64,000 nt of DNA, taken from assembly GCF_003449015.1 (NCBI RefSeq), contig NZ_QRGD01000007.1:248001-312000 (forward strand). The letters are read 5' to 3'. This DNA is from Aureibaculum luteum. Lineage in GTDB: Bacteria > Bacteroidota > Bacteroidia > Flavobacteriales > Flavobacteriaceae. A program made the translations under genes and the position numbers. The notes below the pieces were generated by a model, which saw only the letters and a list, made by a program, of their open reading frames with translations, did no database searches and was not told the origin of the DNA. Positions 8,676 to 15,588 of the stretch are shown one piece after another (positions within the stretch are counted from its first letter, which is position 1; every line of letters starts with the position of its first letter).

Positions 8676-9428
8676 ATGAAGAAAATTATTTTATTCATAT
8701 TGTTATTATCATCAATTGGAGTCTTTGCGACCCAAGCAGATAGCCTTTTCGTAAAAGCAAATAAATTGTATCAAAGTGAAAAATACAATGAGGCTTTAGA
8801 GGTGTATAAGCAGATAGAAAAACATAATATAAATTCTGATGATTTATTTTATAATATGGCGAATACCTATTATAAAATGAATAAAATAGCTCCTGCTATT
8901 TATTATTATGAAAAAGTGTTGCAACAGAGTCCAAATTATACAGATGCTGCTTTTAATTTATCTTTTGCTAAACGCATGGCTATAGATAATATAGAGCCTT
9001 TACCAAAGACTTTATTGCAAAAGTTAAATCAATCGGTTGTTATGAGATTTACTTATAACACATGGGCTTGGTTAGCCATAGGCTTATCGTTTCTATTTGC
9101 CCTGTTATTTCTATTGTATCACTTTTCATATAGTACAGGTAGTAAACGATTGTACTTTATAACAAGCTTTGCAAGTGCATTTTTAGCCTTGTTAATGGTT
9201 GCCTTTGCTTTCCAAAATTACAAGCATGAAAAAGCCAACACGGAAGCTATAGTTTTTGCTCAACAAACAGAAGTCAAAACTGCACCCACAGCATCTAGTG
9301 AAGTTAGTTTTGAACTACACGAAGGTACTAAAGTAAAGGTGTTGGAAAGTTTAGATAACTGGAAAAAAATTAAAATTGCTGACGGTAAAATTGGTTGGAT
9401 CTTATCAGATGATATAAAGGAGTTGTAA
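8676..9428 (+). CDS. batE: BatE, TPR plus SH3-like protein
   Basis: 250 residues. A signal sequence (MKKIILFILLLSSIGVFA) is followed by two or three TPRs (LFVKANKLYQSEKYNEALEV, DLFYNMANTYYKMNKIAPAI). Two membrane helices lie at about 129-150 and 160-182. A C-terminal bacterial SH3 domain (about 195-250) carries TAPTASSEVSFELHEGTKVK and WKKIKIADGKIGWI. Its ATG follows the batD stop with no gap. It is the last gene of the cluster; the convergent neighbour ends 18 bp further on. Confidence 0.88.
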   Translation: MKKIILFILLLSSIGVFATQADSLFVKANKLYQSEKYNEALEVYKQIEKHNINSDDLFYNMANTYYKMNKIAPAIYYYEKVLQQSPNYTDAAFNLSFAKRMAIDNIEPLPKTLLQKLNQSVVMRFTYNTWAWLAIGLSFLFALLFLLYHFSYSTGSKRLYFITSFASAFLALLMVAFAFQNYKHEKANTEAIVFAQQTEVKTAPTASSEVSFELHEGTKVKVLESLDNWKKIKIADGKIGWILSDDIKEL

Positions 9429-9446
9429 AAGTCTAATATTTCATAT

Positions 9447-10223
9447 CTATTTAGTGCATACGGGTAAAATTTCACCTTTCATCAATCTGTATTTATCCAT
9501 TTCAGATTCAGATAATTTTTGCGAATAATTAACTTCGTTAACTTTAAAACCAACAGCTTTTAAACGATCAAAATAATCACTTCCATAAACACGCACATGG
9601 TCATATTGTCCAAAATGTTTGGCACGTTCTTCGGGTGAAGTTATGGTAAAATCTTCATAAGTTGTTGTTCTTGAATAATCTTGTGGAATTTGAAAGATTC
9701 CCGTGCCTCCTGGTTTTAAAACTCTGTAGAGTTCTTGCATCGCCTTTTTATCGTCTATAATATGTTCTAAGACATGGTTACAGAAAATCATGTCAAAACT
9801 ATCATCTTCAAAGGGAAGGTCGCAAATATCAGCTTTAACGTCTACTATTGGCGAATAGAGGTCAGCCGTAATGAGTTCAATATGTTTTAATTTTCTAAAT
9901 CTTTTTAAAAAGCACTGTTCTGGTGCCATATGTAAAACTTTCTTAGGTTTTGAATCCTCAAAAAAGTTCGTCTCATTTTGTAAGTATAACCAAAGTAATC
10001 TGTGACGCTCTAAAGACAATGTGCTTGGTGATAATACATTCGGACGTTGTGTACCATAACCATAAGGTAGAAATTTTCTAAAACGCTTACCGTCAATAGG
10101 GTCGGTGTATTTTGATCCTTTTAAGTATAGGGCAAAAACGGGACTAACCCAATAACTTGCTTTTATTAAAAAAGGACGAGGAATGGTATTTAATATGTAT
10201 TTAAAAAAAGACACGAATTTCAC
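9447..10223 (-). CDS. Class I SAM-dependent methyltransferase
   Basis: 258 residues, Methyltransf_11 type. Motif I is atypical (VLHMAPEQCFLKRF, lacking the G-x-G-x-G core). The later motifs are good: DICDLPFEDDSFDMIFCNHV, LEHIIDDKKAMQELYRVLKPGG. An N-terminal basic stretch with PRPFLIKA could touch membrane. The substrate is unknown. There is no ATG near the N terminus: GTG 10223 and GTG 10214 are the candidates, and both lie inside an inverted repeat of the adjacent GxxExxY unit, so insertion of that unit may have replaced the original start. Confidence 0.8.
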   Translation of the reverse strand: MKFVSFFKYILNTIPRPFLIKASYWVSPVFALYLKGSKYTDPIDGKRFRKFLPYGYGTQRPNVLSPSTLSLERHRLLWLYLQNETNFFEDSKPKKVLHMAPEQCFLKRFRKLKHIELITADLYSPIVDVKADICDLPFEDDSFDMIFCNHVLEHIIDDKKAMQELYRVLKPGGTGIFQIPQDYSRTTTYEDFTITSPEERAKHFGQYDHVRVYGSDYFDRLKAVGFKVNEVNYSQKLSESEMDKYRLMKGEILPVCTK

Positions 10224-10239
10224 TAATTTTCACTAATTA
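10210..10239 (+). repeat. Left terminal inverted repeat of the GxxExxY unit, with internal CACTAATT direct repeat
   Basis: GACACGAATTTCACTAATT at 10210-10228, followed by a second TTCACTAATT (to 10238). It contains the GTG start candidates of the minus-strand methyltransferase. Confidence 0.65.
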
Positions 10240-10243
10240 AATA

Positions 10244-10618
10244 TTAAAGTATAACTCTTTTATAGTTTAAACTATCTTCTCCAAAATTAACTAATAATCC
10301 AAGATTAATTTTTGTAGCTGCTAAATAGTTCAATGTTTGTTTTAGATGACTACCTGTTAAACTTTCAATTGCTTTTATTTCAACAATAATCTTATCATCA
10401 ATTATAAAATCAGCAATGTAGTAATGAGGCAATGTGACACCTTTATAAACAATTTTAAATCTTTTTTCTCTAGAATAGTTAATGTTATTTTTCTTGAATT
10501 CAATTTCCAACGAATCACCATAAATAATTTCACTAAACCCTTTACCTAACTCCTTATGAACTTCCATACATAGACCTATTATTTTATAAGATTCTTCTTT
10601 AAATAATAGTTTGGTCAT
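10244..10618 (-). CDS. GxxExxY family protein (PD-(D/E)XK nuclease-like)
   Basis: 124 residues, full length for this small family. The naming motif is GFSEIIY, preceded by CMEVHKELGKG. A restriction-endonuclease-like core is present: ADFIIDDKIIVEIKA gives the D...ExK pattern, then HLKQTLNYLAATKINLGLLVNFG. The family belongs to the PD-(D/E)XK fold, and its biological role is unsettled. The gene is enclosed by a pair of 19-bp inverted repeats and has no conserved operon partner here. ATG start. Confidence 0.85.
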   Translation of the reverse strand: MTKLLFKEESYKIIGLCMEVHKELGKGFSEIIYGDSLEIEFKKNNINYSREKRFKIVYKGVTLPHYYIADFIIDDKIIVEIKAIESLTGSHLKQTLNYLAATKINLGLLVNFGEDSLNYKRVIL

Positions 10619-10685
10619 AATTTTGTTTGGAAACTAGTTTACTAAATTTTGTGAAAATGATTTCAAATTTTTGTTTTTTCGAGAT

Positions 10686-10704
10686 AATTAGTGGAATTCG
10701 TGTC
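10686..10704 (-). repeat. Right terminal inverted repeat of the GxxExxY unit
   Basis: AATTAGTGGAATTCGTGTC on the plus strand; its reverse complement matches the left arm at 18 of 19 positions. It encodes the last residues and the TAA stop of map. Confidence 0.65.
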
Positions 10705-11500
10705 TAAATTCATCCTCTTCATTACTTTTGATTCCTAAAGCCTCGTAAACATATTTAAAAGTAGAAAGAAGCTCAGGTTTGCCATCAACGATAGCAACAT
10801 CATGTTCAAAATGTGCAGAAGGTTGACCATCTTGTGTTAGAATTGTCCAACCATCTTTTAGCTGTTTAATTTTATGTGTACCCATATTGACCATTGGTTC
10901 AATGGCAACGGTCATACCTTCTTTAAATTTCTTTCCTCTACCACGTTTGCCATAGTTTGGCATTTCAGGGCCTTCATGCATTTTTTTACCAAGTCCATGA
11001 CCAACAAGTTCACGTACGATACCGTAGCCATGGTTTTCACAATATTCTTGTATTGCAAAACCAACATCACCAACACGATTACCCGCTTTAAATTCACGAA
11101 TACCAATGTATAAACTTTCTTTTGTAACCTTTAAAAGTTTTTTGGTAGCCTCATCAACTTCACCAACTTCAAAAGTATAGGCATGGTCACCATAAAATTC
11201 ATTTTTTAGGGCACCGCAATCTATAGAGATAATATCACCTTCTTTCAAAGGTTCTTTTGTTGGAAATCCATGAACAACCTGTGCGTTAGGACTCATACAT
11301 AAGGTGTTTGGAAAATCATATAGGCCTAAAAACCCGGGTATAGCACCATGGTCTCTAATAAATTCTTCAGCTAGTTTATCTAATTGTAATGTTGAAACAC
11401 CTGGCTTAACTTCTTTGGCTAACATACCTAGTGTTTTAGAAACGATTAATGCACTTTCTCGCATCAATTCAATTTCTTCTCTAGTTTTTATTTTAATCAT
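10688..11500 (-). CDS. map: Methionine aminopeptidase, type I
   Basis: 270 residues. Pita-bread-fold metalloprotease that removes N-terminal Met from nascent proteins. Metal-ligand and catalytic blocks are visible: VVHGFPTKEPLKEGDIISID, FYGDHAYTFEVG, ELVGHGLGKKMHEGPEMPNYG, and the late EPMVNMG and FEHDVAIV motifs. The C terminus (EEDEFRHEFH) is encoded partly by the inverted repeat of the neighbouring GxxExxY unit, so the natural last residues may have been replaced. ATG start. A TAnnTTTG-type box is 18 bp upstream. Confidence 0.95.
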   Translation of the reverse strand: MIKIKTREEIELMRESALIVSKTLGMLAKEVKPGVSTLQLDKLAEEFIRDHGAIPGFLGLYDFPNTLCMSPNAQVVHGFPTKEPLKEGDIISIDCGALKNEFYGDHAYTFEVGEVDEATKKLLKVTKESLYIGIREFKAGNRVGDVGFAIQEYCENHGYGIVRELVGHGLGKKMHEGPEMPNYGKRGRGKKFKEGMTVAIEPMVNMGTHKIKQLKDGWTILTQDGQPSAHFEHDVAIVDGKPELLSTFKYVYEALGIKSNEEDEFRHEFH

Positions 11501-11517
11501 TATATACGTGTAAAGTG

Positions 11518-11525
11518 CAAAGGTA
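11518..11525 (-). promoter_or_regulatory. Putative -10 box of map
   Basis: CAAAGGTA on the plus strand reads TACCTTTG on the minus strand, a TAnnTTTG match 17-25 bp before the map ATG. No clear -33 TTG is seen. Confidence 0.4.
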
Positions 11526-11686
11526 AATTAAATATTAGAATGAAAAAAAATCGAACGTACTCGTTTTTTTTAAAAGCGTTAGTTGCGTTCAAAAACAAGG
11601 AGTATTCTAAGTTATATTTACGAAAAATTGCATTTTATGGTGTTTTAATGTGTAGACACCTAAACTTTAAAATCAAGAACGCGTAT

Positions 11687-12091
11687 TTAAAATTTCCAAA
11701 AACTCTTTTTCTTCTTTTTTGGTACTTCCGCGTTAGGATTGTTTTTTATGATCTTGTAGATTTCACCCCAGCCTAGCATACCACCAATATTTCTATCATC
11801 AATAAATAAGTCAGCATTGATTTTTCTACTTACTTTTCCTTGAAATTTTTCTTCGGGGTAGTTTTTATTTACAGAATAAAAATGGATACCATTTTCTTCA
11901 CAAAAATCAACGGCGTCTTGCAAACGTTCACCATGTCTGTAGGTCCATAGTATTAATCTATGTCCATCTTTTTGTAATTCTTTTAAAGTTTCAAAGGCAA
12001 ATATTTTAGGTGAGCCAACTTTAGGATACGCGTCTTCTACTATGGTACCATCAAAATCAATAGCAATTATTAAAGGGTCCTTTGGAATCAT
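11687..12091 (-). CDS. Small HAD-like phosphatase/hydrolase (BT0820 type)
   Basis: 134 residues. It carries the HAD motif I, IAIDFDGTIVED, with nucleophile D12 and D14. Next comes LILWTYRHGERLQDAVDFCE (motif II region), then LFIDDRNIGGMLGW (motif IV acids). It lacks a cap domain. The family is common in Bacteroidota and its substrate is not known. Plain ATG start, with a near-consensus promoter directly upstream. The 3' end is Lys-rich (KKKKKSFWKF). Confidence 0.8.
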   Translation of the reverse strand: MIPKDPLIIAIDFDGTIVEDAYPKVGSPKIFAFETLKELQKDGHRLILWTYRHGERLQDAVDFCEENGIHFYSVNKNYPEEKFQGKVSRKINADLFIDDRNIGGMLGWGEIYKIIKNNPNAEVPKKKKKSFWKF

Positions 12092-12112
12092 TTAGAGTTA
12101 TTAAAGTTTTTG

Positions 12113-12141
12113 CAAATTTAAGCCAATATTCTGTTTTACAA
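12113..12141 (-). promoter_or_regulatory. Near-consensus promoter of the HAD hydrolase gene
   Basis: On the minus strand, TTG (12139-12141), 18 bp, then TAAATTTG (12113-12120), matching the Bacteroidota TTG-N17-23-TAnnTTTG form. It ends 22 bp before the ATG at 12091. Confidence 0.6.
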
Positions 12142-12186
12142 AATACTAAACTGATAACAATTACTTTTAGTATCTAAAATTACAAA

Positions 12187-12714
12187 TTAACTTTTATCAT
12201 ATGAATGCTTATATGGCTCTTCTTTAAGGATTTTTAATATATCTTTTTCTAAAGATTCTTTAGGATATTCTACAAATCTGCCAATTTCTTTGCCCTTTTT
12301 ATAAAAAATAAAAGTTGGTACTCTGATTATATTTAAGCCTTCCTGTAAGTTATCAGCCGTTTTTTTTCCTCTGTTCACAGCAATCATTTCTAGATTGCTT
12401 TCATCGAAACCTACCTCTTCTAATAATTTATAAAAATGAGGAACTTCACGTCTACTATCACCACACCAAGTGCCCATAAAGGCTTTTATAGTAATACCTT
12501 TAATATGTTTTTTAACTTCTTTTACAGTGGCTTCATCAAGTTTGTAATTATCATAATTACGATTGAACCATGAGGCAAATGGAGCTTCTTTAAATGCATT
12601 TTGTGTGGTAATACCCTCTAAATAGGTTGGCTTATTAATGGTCGTTTTTTGTTGTGCAAAAGTGTATCCACTAAAAAAAAACAGACAGGTAATCACAAAA
12701 ATTATTTTCTTCAT
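12187..12714 (-). CDS. Thioredoxin-like protein with a single-cysteine CxxS site, exported
   Basis: 175 residues. A signal peptide ends at about FAQ (20-21). The thioredoxin-fold core holds FMGTWCGDSRREVPHFYKLL, so the active site is C84-G-D-S87, not CxxC. VPTFIFYKKGKEIGRFVEYP supplies the cis-Pro block. A CxxS site is not expected to do dithiol-disulfide cycling like ordinary thioredoxin; monothiol or isomerase-type chemistry is possible (inference). It lies 27 bp downstream of gpmI and is probably co-transcribed with it. Confidence 0.8.
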   Translation of the reverse strand: MKKIIFVITCLFFFSGYTFAQQKTTINKPTYLEGITTQNAFKEAPFASWFNRNYDNYKLDEATVKEVKKHIKGITIKAFMGTWCGDSRREVPHFYKLLEEVGFDESNLEMIAVNRGKKTADNLQEGLNIIRVPTFIFYKKGKEIGRFVEYPKESLEKDILKILKEEPYKHSYDKS

Positions 12715-12741
12715 ATTTTTATTTTGGGCTCTATTTTGTGT

Positions 12742-14256
12742 TTAAATTAATGATTCTCTATCCATTACCTCAGGTTTATCAACACCTATTAATTTTAAAA
12801 CAGTTGGGGCAATGTCTGCTAAAATACCACTCTTAACTGTTTTGATTTCCTTATCAACAATAATGATTGGAACTGGGTTGGTAGTGTGTGCCGTATTTGG
12901 AGAACCGTCTTCGTTAATCATGGTTTCACTATTACCATGATCTGCAATTATAATTGCAGTATAGTCGTTTTTTAATACACTTTCAATAATTTCTTCAGTG
13001 CATTTATCAACTGTTTCTGCAGCTTTTATAGCAGCAGATAAAACACCAGTATGACCAACCATATCTGTATTGGCAAAGTTTAAACAGATAAAATCTGCTT
13101 CTTTCTTATCTAATTCAGGAATAATAGCGGCAGTAATATCTTTTGCACTCATTTCTGGTTGTAAATCGTATGTAGCCACTTTTGGAGATGGACACATTAA
13201 CCTTGTTTCACCAACAAACTCATCTTCTCTACCACCAGAAAAGAAAAATGTTACGTGAGGATATTTTTCCGTCTCTGCTATTCTTATTTGTTTTTTGTTA
13301 TTTTTTTCTAAAACCTCTCCTAAGGTATTGACTAAGTTGTCTTTGTTATAAATTACATGAACATTTTTGAACTTATCATCATAATTAGTCATGGTAACAT
13401 AATACAGATTAAGTTTCTTCATGTCATATTCAGGAAAATCTTTTTGAGATAAAGCTTCCGTAATTTGTCTACCTCTGTCCGTTCTAAAATTAAAAAAGAT
13501 AACGACATCATCATCTTTAATAGTCGATATTGGCTGATCTTTATCATTAACCATAACAATTGGCTTGATAAATTCATCAGTAACACCGTTGTCATAGTTT
13601 TCTTGAATAGATTCAATAGCATTGTGTGATTTTGTACCAATGCCCTTAACCATGGCGTCATAAGTTAATTTAACACGCTCCCAACGTTTATCTCTATCCA
13701 TTGCATAATATCTACCAATAACTGAAGCCAGTTGACCATTGTTTTGTGCTAGATGATTGTTTAATTCGGCAATAAATTCTTTACCAGAATGCGGATCAAC
13801 ATCTCTACCATCTGTAAATGCATGAACATATGAGCGTAAACCGAAATTATGAGCCCCAGTTACTAACCCTTTAACATGATTGATATGTGAGTGTACTCCT
13901 CCATCAGAAACTAAGCCTACAAAATGGACATTTTTCTTTTTTTCTTTAGCATAAGAAAACGCTTTTTGAAGTTCTGCTTGTTGGGCAATACTTCCATCTT
14001 CTACCGCTTTGTTTATTTTCACTAAATCTTGATAAACAATTCGTCCGGCACCTAAATTCATATGACCGACTTCACTGTTTCCCATTTGACCTTCTGGCAA
14101 GCCAACATGTAGGCCGTCAGTTCTTAAACTGGCATTAGGATATTTCTTAAATAGAGAATCTATAAAAGGAGTTTTAGCTTGTGCAATTGCTGATACTTTT
14201 GGGTTTTGTGTAATACCCCATCCATCTAGGATTATTAAAATAACTTTCTTATTCAT
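12742..14256 (-). CDS. gpmI: 2,3-bisphosphoglycerate-independent phosphoglycerate mutase
   Basis: 504 residues, the normal family length. Glycolytic interconversion of 3- and 2-phosphoglycerate using two Mn ions. Seen: D11 in ILDGWG, the phospho-acceptor S61 in GQMGNSEVGHMNLGAGR, HAFTDGRDVDP, NFRTDRGRQ, NFANTDMVGHTG and IIADHGNSE. ATG start. CAAATTTA at 14275-14282 (TAAATTTG on the minus strand) is a candidate -10 box 19 bp upstream. Confidence 0.97.
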   Translation of the reverse strand: MNKKVILIILDGWGITQNPKVSAIAQAKTPFIDSLFKKYPNASLRTDGLHVGLPEGQMGNSEVGHMNLGAGRIVYQDLVKINKAVEDGSIAQQAELQKAFSYAKEKKKNVHFVGLVSDGGVHSHINHVKGLVTGAHNFGLRSYVHAFTDGRDVDPHSGKEFIAELNNHLAQNNGQLASVIGRYYAMDRDKRWERVKLTYDAMVKGIGTKSHNAIESIQENYDNGVTDEFIKPIVMVNDKDQPISTIKDDDVVIFFNFRTDRGRQITEALSQKDFPEYDMKKLNLYYVTMTNYDDKFKNVHVIYNKDNLVNTLGEVLEKNNKKQIRIAETEKYPHVTFFFSGGREDEFVGETRLMCPSPKVATYDLQPEMSAKDITAAIIPELDKKEADFICLNFANTDMVGHTGVLSAAIKAAETVDKCTEEIIESVLKNDYTAIIIADHGNSETMINEDGSPNTAHTTNPVPIIIVDKEIKTVKSGILADIAPTVLKLIGVDKPEVMDRESLI

Positions 14257-14340
14257 AATGATTAACTTGAATCACAAATTTAAGAAATTTAAAAGGGAAT
14301 TCAGTAATTGAAAACGATTAATAACAATAACGTTGTAGTT

Positions 14341-14406
14341 GGTTTTAACAATTGTTTTAATGCAATAACATTTTATTAAGATATGGTTAAACTTTGGTTA
14401 ATTGTG
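14341..14406 (+). promoter_or_regulatory. Weak match to the phased TTAACA promoter array of the giant genes
   Basis: GGTTTTAACA (14341), TGCAATAACA (14361, +20), TTTATTAAGA (14372, +11) and TAATTGTG (14399, +27). The spacings equal those found upstream of the giant genes at 40015-64000. The 10-mers match GTTATTAACA at 8, 6 and 8 of 10 positions, and the -10 box deviates from TAnnTTTG at one base. Confidence 0.4.
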
Positions 14407-14472
14407 AAGGGAGCGAGTAACGAAATACGCAATGCCCTCGTCTTTATACTGTAACTTAAATCTAAATATATT

Positions 14473-14547
14473 ATGAAACGAGCATTAAGAAATTTTAAAA
14501 ATAACTTCCCGAAAAGTGATGTTGAAATTTTTAATGTGAGAGCGTAA
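14473..14547 (+). CDS. Possible 24-residue small open frame in the ankyrin gene leader
   Basis: ATG at 14473 and TAA at 14545-14547, encoding MKRALRNFKNNFPKSDVEIF plus NVRA. It lies between the putative promoter (14399-14406) and the ankyrin start. It could be a leader peptide or chance. Nothing recognisable is in it. Confidence 0.2.
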   Translation: MKRALRNFKNNFPKSDVEIFNVRA

Positions 14548-14611
14548 CGGTTACATACGATCTTAATTTTATAATTATTTTATTATCTAACAATTACTAA
14601 AATTTAAACTT

Positions 14612-15064
14612 ATGAAAAATCTAATTTTATTATCAGCACTCGTTTTCGGATTAGCAGTTCATGCAAACCCAGTAAATGACACCATTAAAAATGTTAAAAT
14701 GGATAATAACATTTCTAATATGGAAAGAAGTAGTATGAATCTCAATATCGTGTATAGCACCAATGTCAATGCTTTTTGTAAATTAATAACTACAGGAAAC
14801 TATGATGCTGTTAAAAGTATGATTGCTGCAGGTGTAGATATTAATAAAAAATCAGTTGGAATGACACCCTTAATGTACGCGGCCAGATATAATAATGTGA
14901 ATATTGTGAAGCTGTTAATTGCTAATGGAGCTAATTTGAAAGTAAAATCAGACAAGGGGTATACAGCCTTAAAATATGCTAAAATATCAAAAGCACATGA
15001 TACTTATAAAATAATAGAGGGTGCTTTAAAAGCTAAGAAAAAAGAAAAAAGAAAAAGAAAGTAG
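14612..15064 (+). CDS. Exported ankyrin-repeat protein
   Basis: 150 residues. A signal peptide (MKNLILLSALVFGLAVHA) is followed by about 50 less conserved residues, then ankyrin repeats: YDAVKSMIAAGVDINKKS, VGMTPLMYAARYNNVNIVKL, LIANGANLKVKSDKGYTALK. It ends in a Lys/Arg-rich tail (KAKKKEKRKRK). It is probably a periplasmic protein-binding module of unknown role. The gene stands alone, with its own promoter region and a strong terminator. Confidence 0.8.
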   Translation: MKNLILLSALVFGLAVHANPVNDTIKNVKMDNNISNMERSSMNLNIVYSTNVNAFCKLITTGNYDAVKSMIAAGVDINKKSVGMTPLMYAARYNNVNIVKLLIANGANLKVKSDKGYTALKYAKISKAHDTYKIIEGALKAKKKEKRKRK

Positions 15065-15105
15065 TTTTTTATTTACTCCTACAGATTTACGGAGATTTCC
15101 TTTAG

Positions 15106-15134
15106 GCGAAATGGTAACATTTCGCTTTTTTTTT
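15106..15134 (+). terminator. Rho-independent terminator of the ankyrin gene
   Basis: Perfect 8-bp stem GCGAAATG (15106-15113) / CATTTCGC (15118-15125) with loop GTAA, directly followed by nine T residues (15126-15134). Confidence 0.85.
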
Positions 15135-15207
15135 GTTTTATGGAGTGGTTATTTTTTACGGCTTAAGGTTAATTCTAGTAAATGAATTTTAGTTTTTAGC
15201 ACTTTAG

Positions 15208-15229
15208 GTTCCCCTCTTGAGTGGGGAAC
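15208..15229. repeat. GTTCCCC...GGGGAAC hairpin in the ankyrin/small membrane protein gap
   Basis: A 7-bp stem, GTTCCCC (15208-15214) and GGGGAAC (15223-15229), with loop TCTTGAGT. It lies 31 bp from the stop of the convergent minus-strand gene, so it could act as its terminator. It also resembles the C- and G-run words at 2399-2417. The function is uncertain. Confidence 0.4.
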
Positions 15230-15259
15230 TTTAATTCTTTAGAATGTGTATCAAAAACA

Positions 15260-15505
15260 TTACTGTTTAAATTTAATTATATTTAAAAGAAGGATGATTA
15301 TAGTAAATGAAACAACAAAGTAAACTATTGTGATTATTCGTTTTTTTCTATTCTCTTTTTGAAGTTTTTCTCTAATAGCTCTGAGTTGTTCCGGAGTTGC
15401 TTTTTTGTCAATTTTACCTTCTCTGTAATCAATACTTTTATAATCTTTTAGTTTTTCAAACGTACTGACTCTACTTCGTTTGTTGTTTTTTAACGAAGTA
15501 ACCAT
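15260..15505 (-). CDS. Small single-span membrane protein, unknown
   Basis: 81 residues. The N-terminal half is charged and soluble (RVSTFEKLKDYKSIDYREGK), followed by a helix with KKATPEQLRAIREKLQKENRKKR, then one C-terminal membrane segment (IITIVYFVVSFTIIILLLNI). The Arg/Lys-rich border before the span suggests the N terminus is inside. I do not recognise the family. It is followed (on the minus strand) by the 15208-15229 hairpin. The M48 protease gene lies upstream on the same strand, about 83 bp away. Confidence 0.6.
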   Translation of the reverse strand: MVTSLKNNKRSRVSTFEKLKDYKSIDYREGKIDKKATPEQLRAIREKLQKENRKKRIITIVYFVVSFTIIILLLNIIKFKQ

Positions 15506-15588
15506 TGCCGATACAGCTCCACCGAAACTCCTTTAAATAATTATTAGTTTATACTTTTATCTCCCTGCTTTTGGAAGGATTCTAATTT

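Larger units (their letters stand above)
10210..10704. mobile_element. Putative 495-bp non-autonomous element: GxxExxY gene flanked by 19-bp terminal inverted repeats
   Basis: The left end GACACGAATTTCACTAATT (10210-10228) and the reverse complement of the right end (GACACGAATTCCACTAATT from 10686-10704) differ at one base. Between them lies only the GxxExxY gene. The right arm is read as the last codons of map (R-H-E-F-H-stop) and the left arm as the first codons of the methyltransferase, so the unit sits tightly between two genes. There is no transposase. No target duplication could be recognised in the AT-rich flanks. That it moves is inference; the inverted repeats are directly seen. Confidence 0.6.
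14257..14611 (+). other. 355-bp divergent intergenic region between gpmI and the ankyrin gene
   Basis: It holds the gpmI -10 candidate (minus strand, 14275-14282), a phased-repeat promoter-like array (14341-14406), a 24-codon open frame (14473-14547) and a transcript leader of about 200 nt ahead of the ankyrin ATG. The segment 14409-14440 contains GCGAG and CTCG words that could pair in RNA, but only a short stem results. No known riboswitch was recognised. Confidence 0.5.

Noticed and set aside
10874-11113. A plus-strand open frame with repeated F, T and N residues
   Set aside because: Antisense to the conserved active-site region of map; no independent support.
11540-11776. A 78-residue plus-strand open frame between map and the HAD hydrolase gene
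   Set aside because: It overlaps the 3' end of the well-supported HAD gene on the other strand by 90 bp, has a biased basic/aromatic composition typical of antisense AT-rich DNA, and shows no recognisable motif.
15208-15229. The GTTCCCC...GGGGAAC hairpin as a second ankyrin-gene terminator
   Set aside because: The ankyrin gene already has a much stronger terminator 100 bp earlier and this hairpin has no T run on the plus strand; it is kept only as a repeat.
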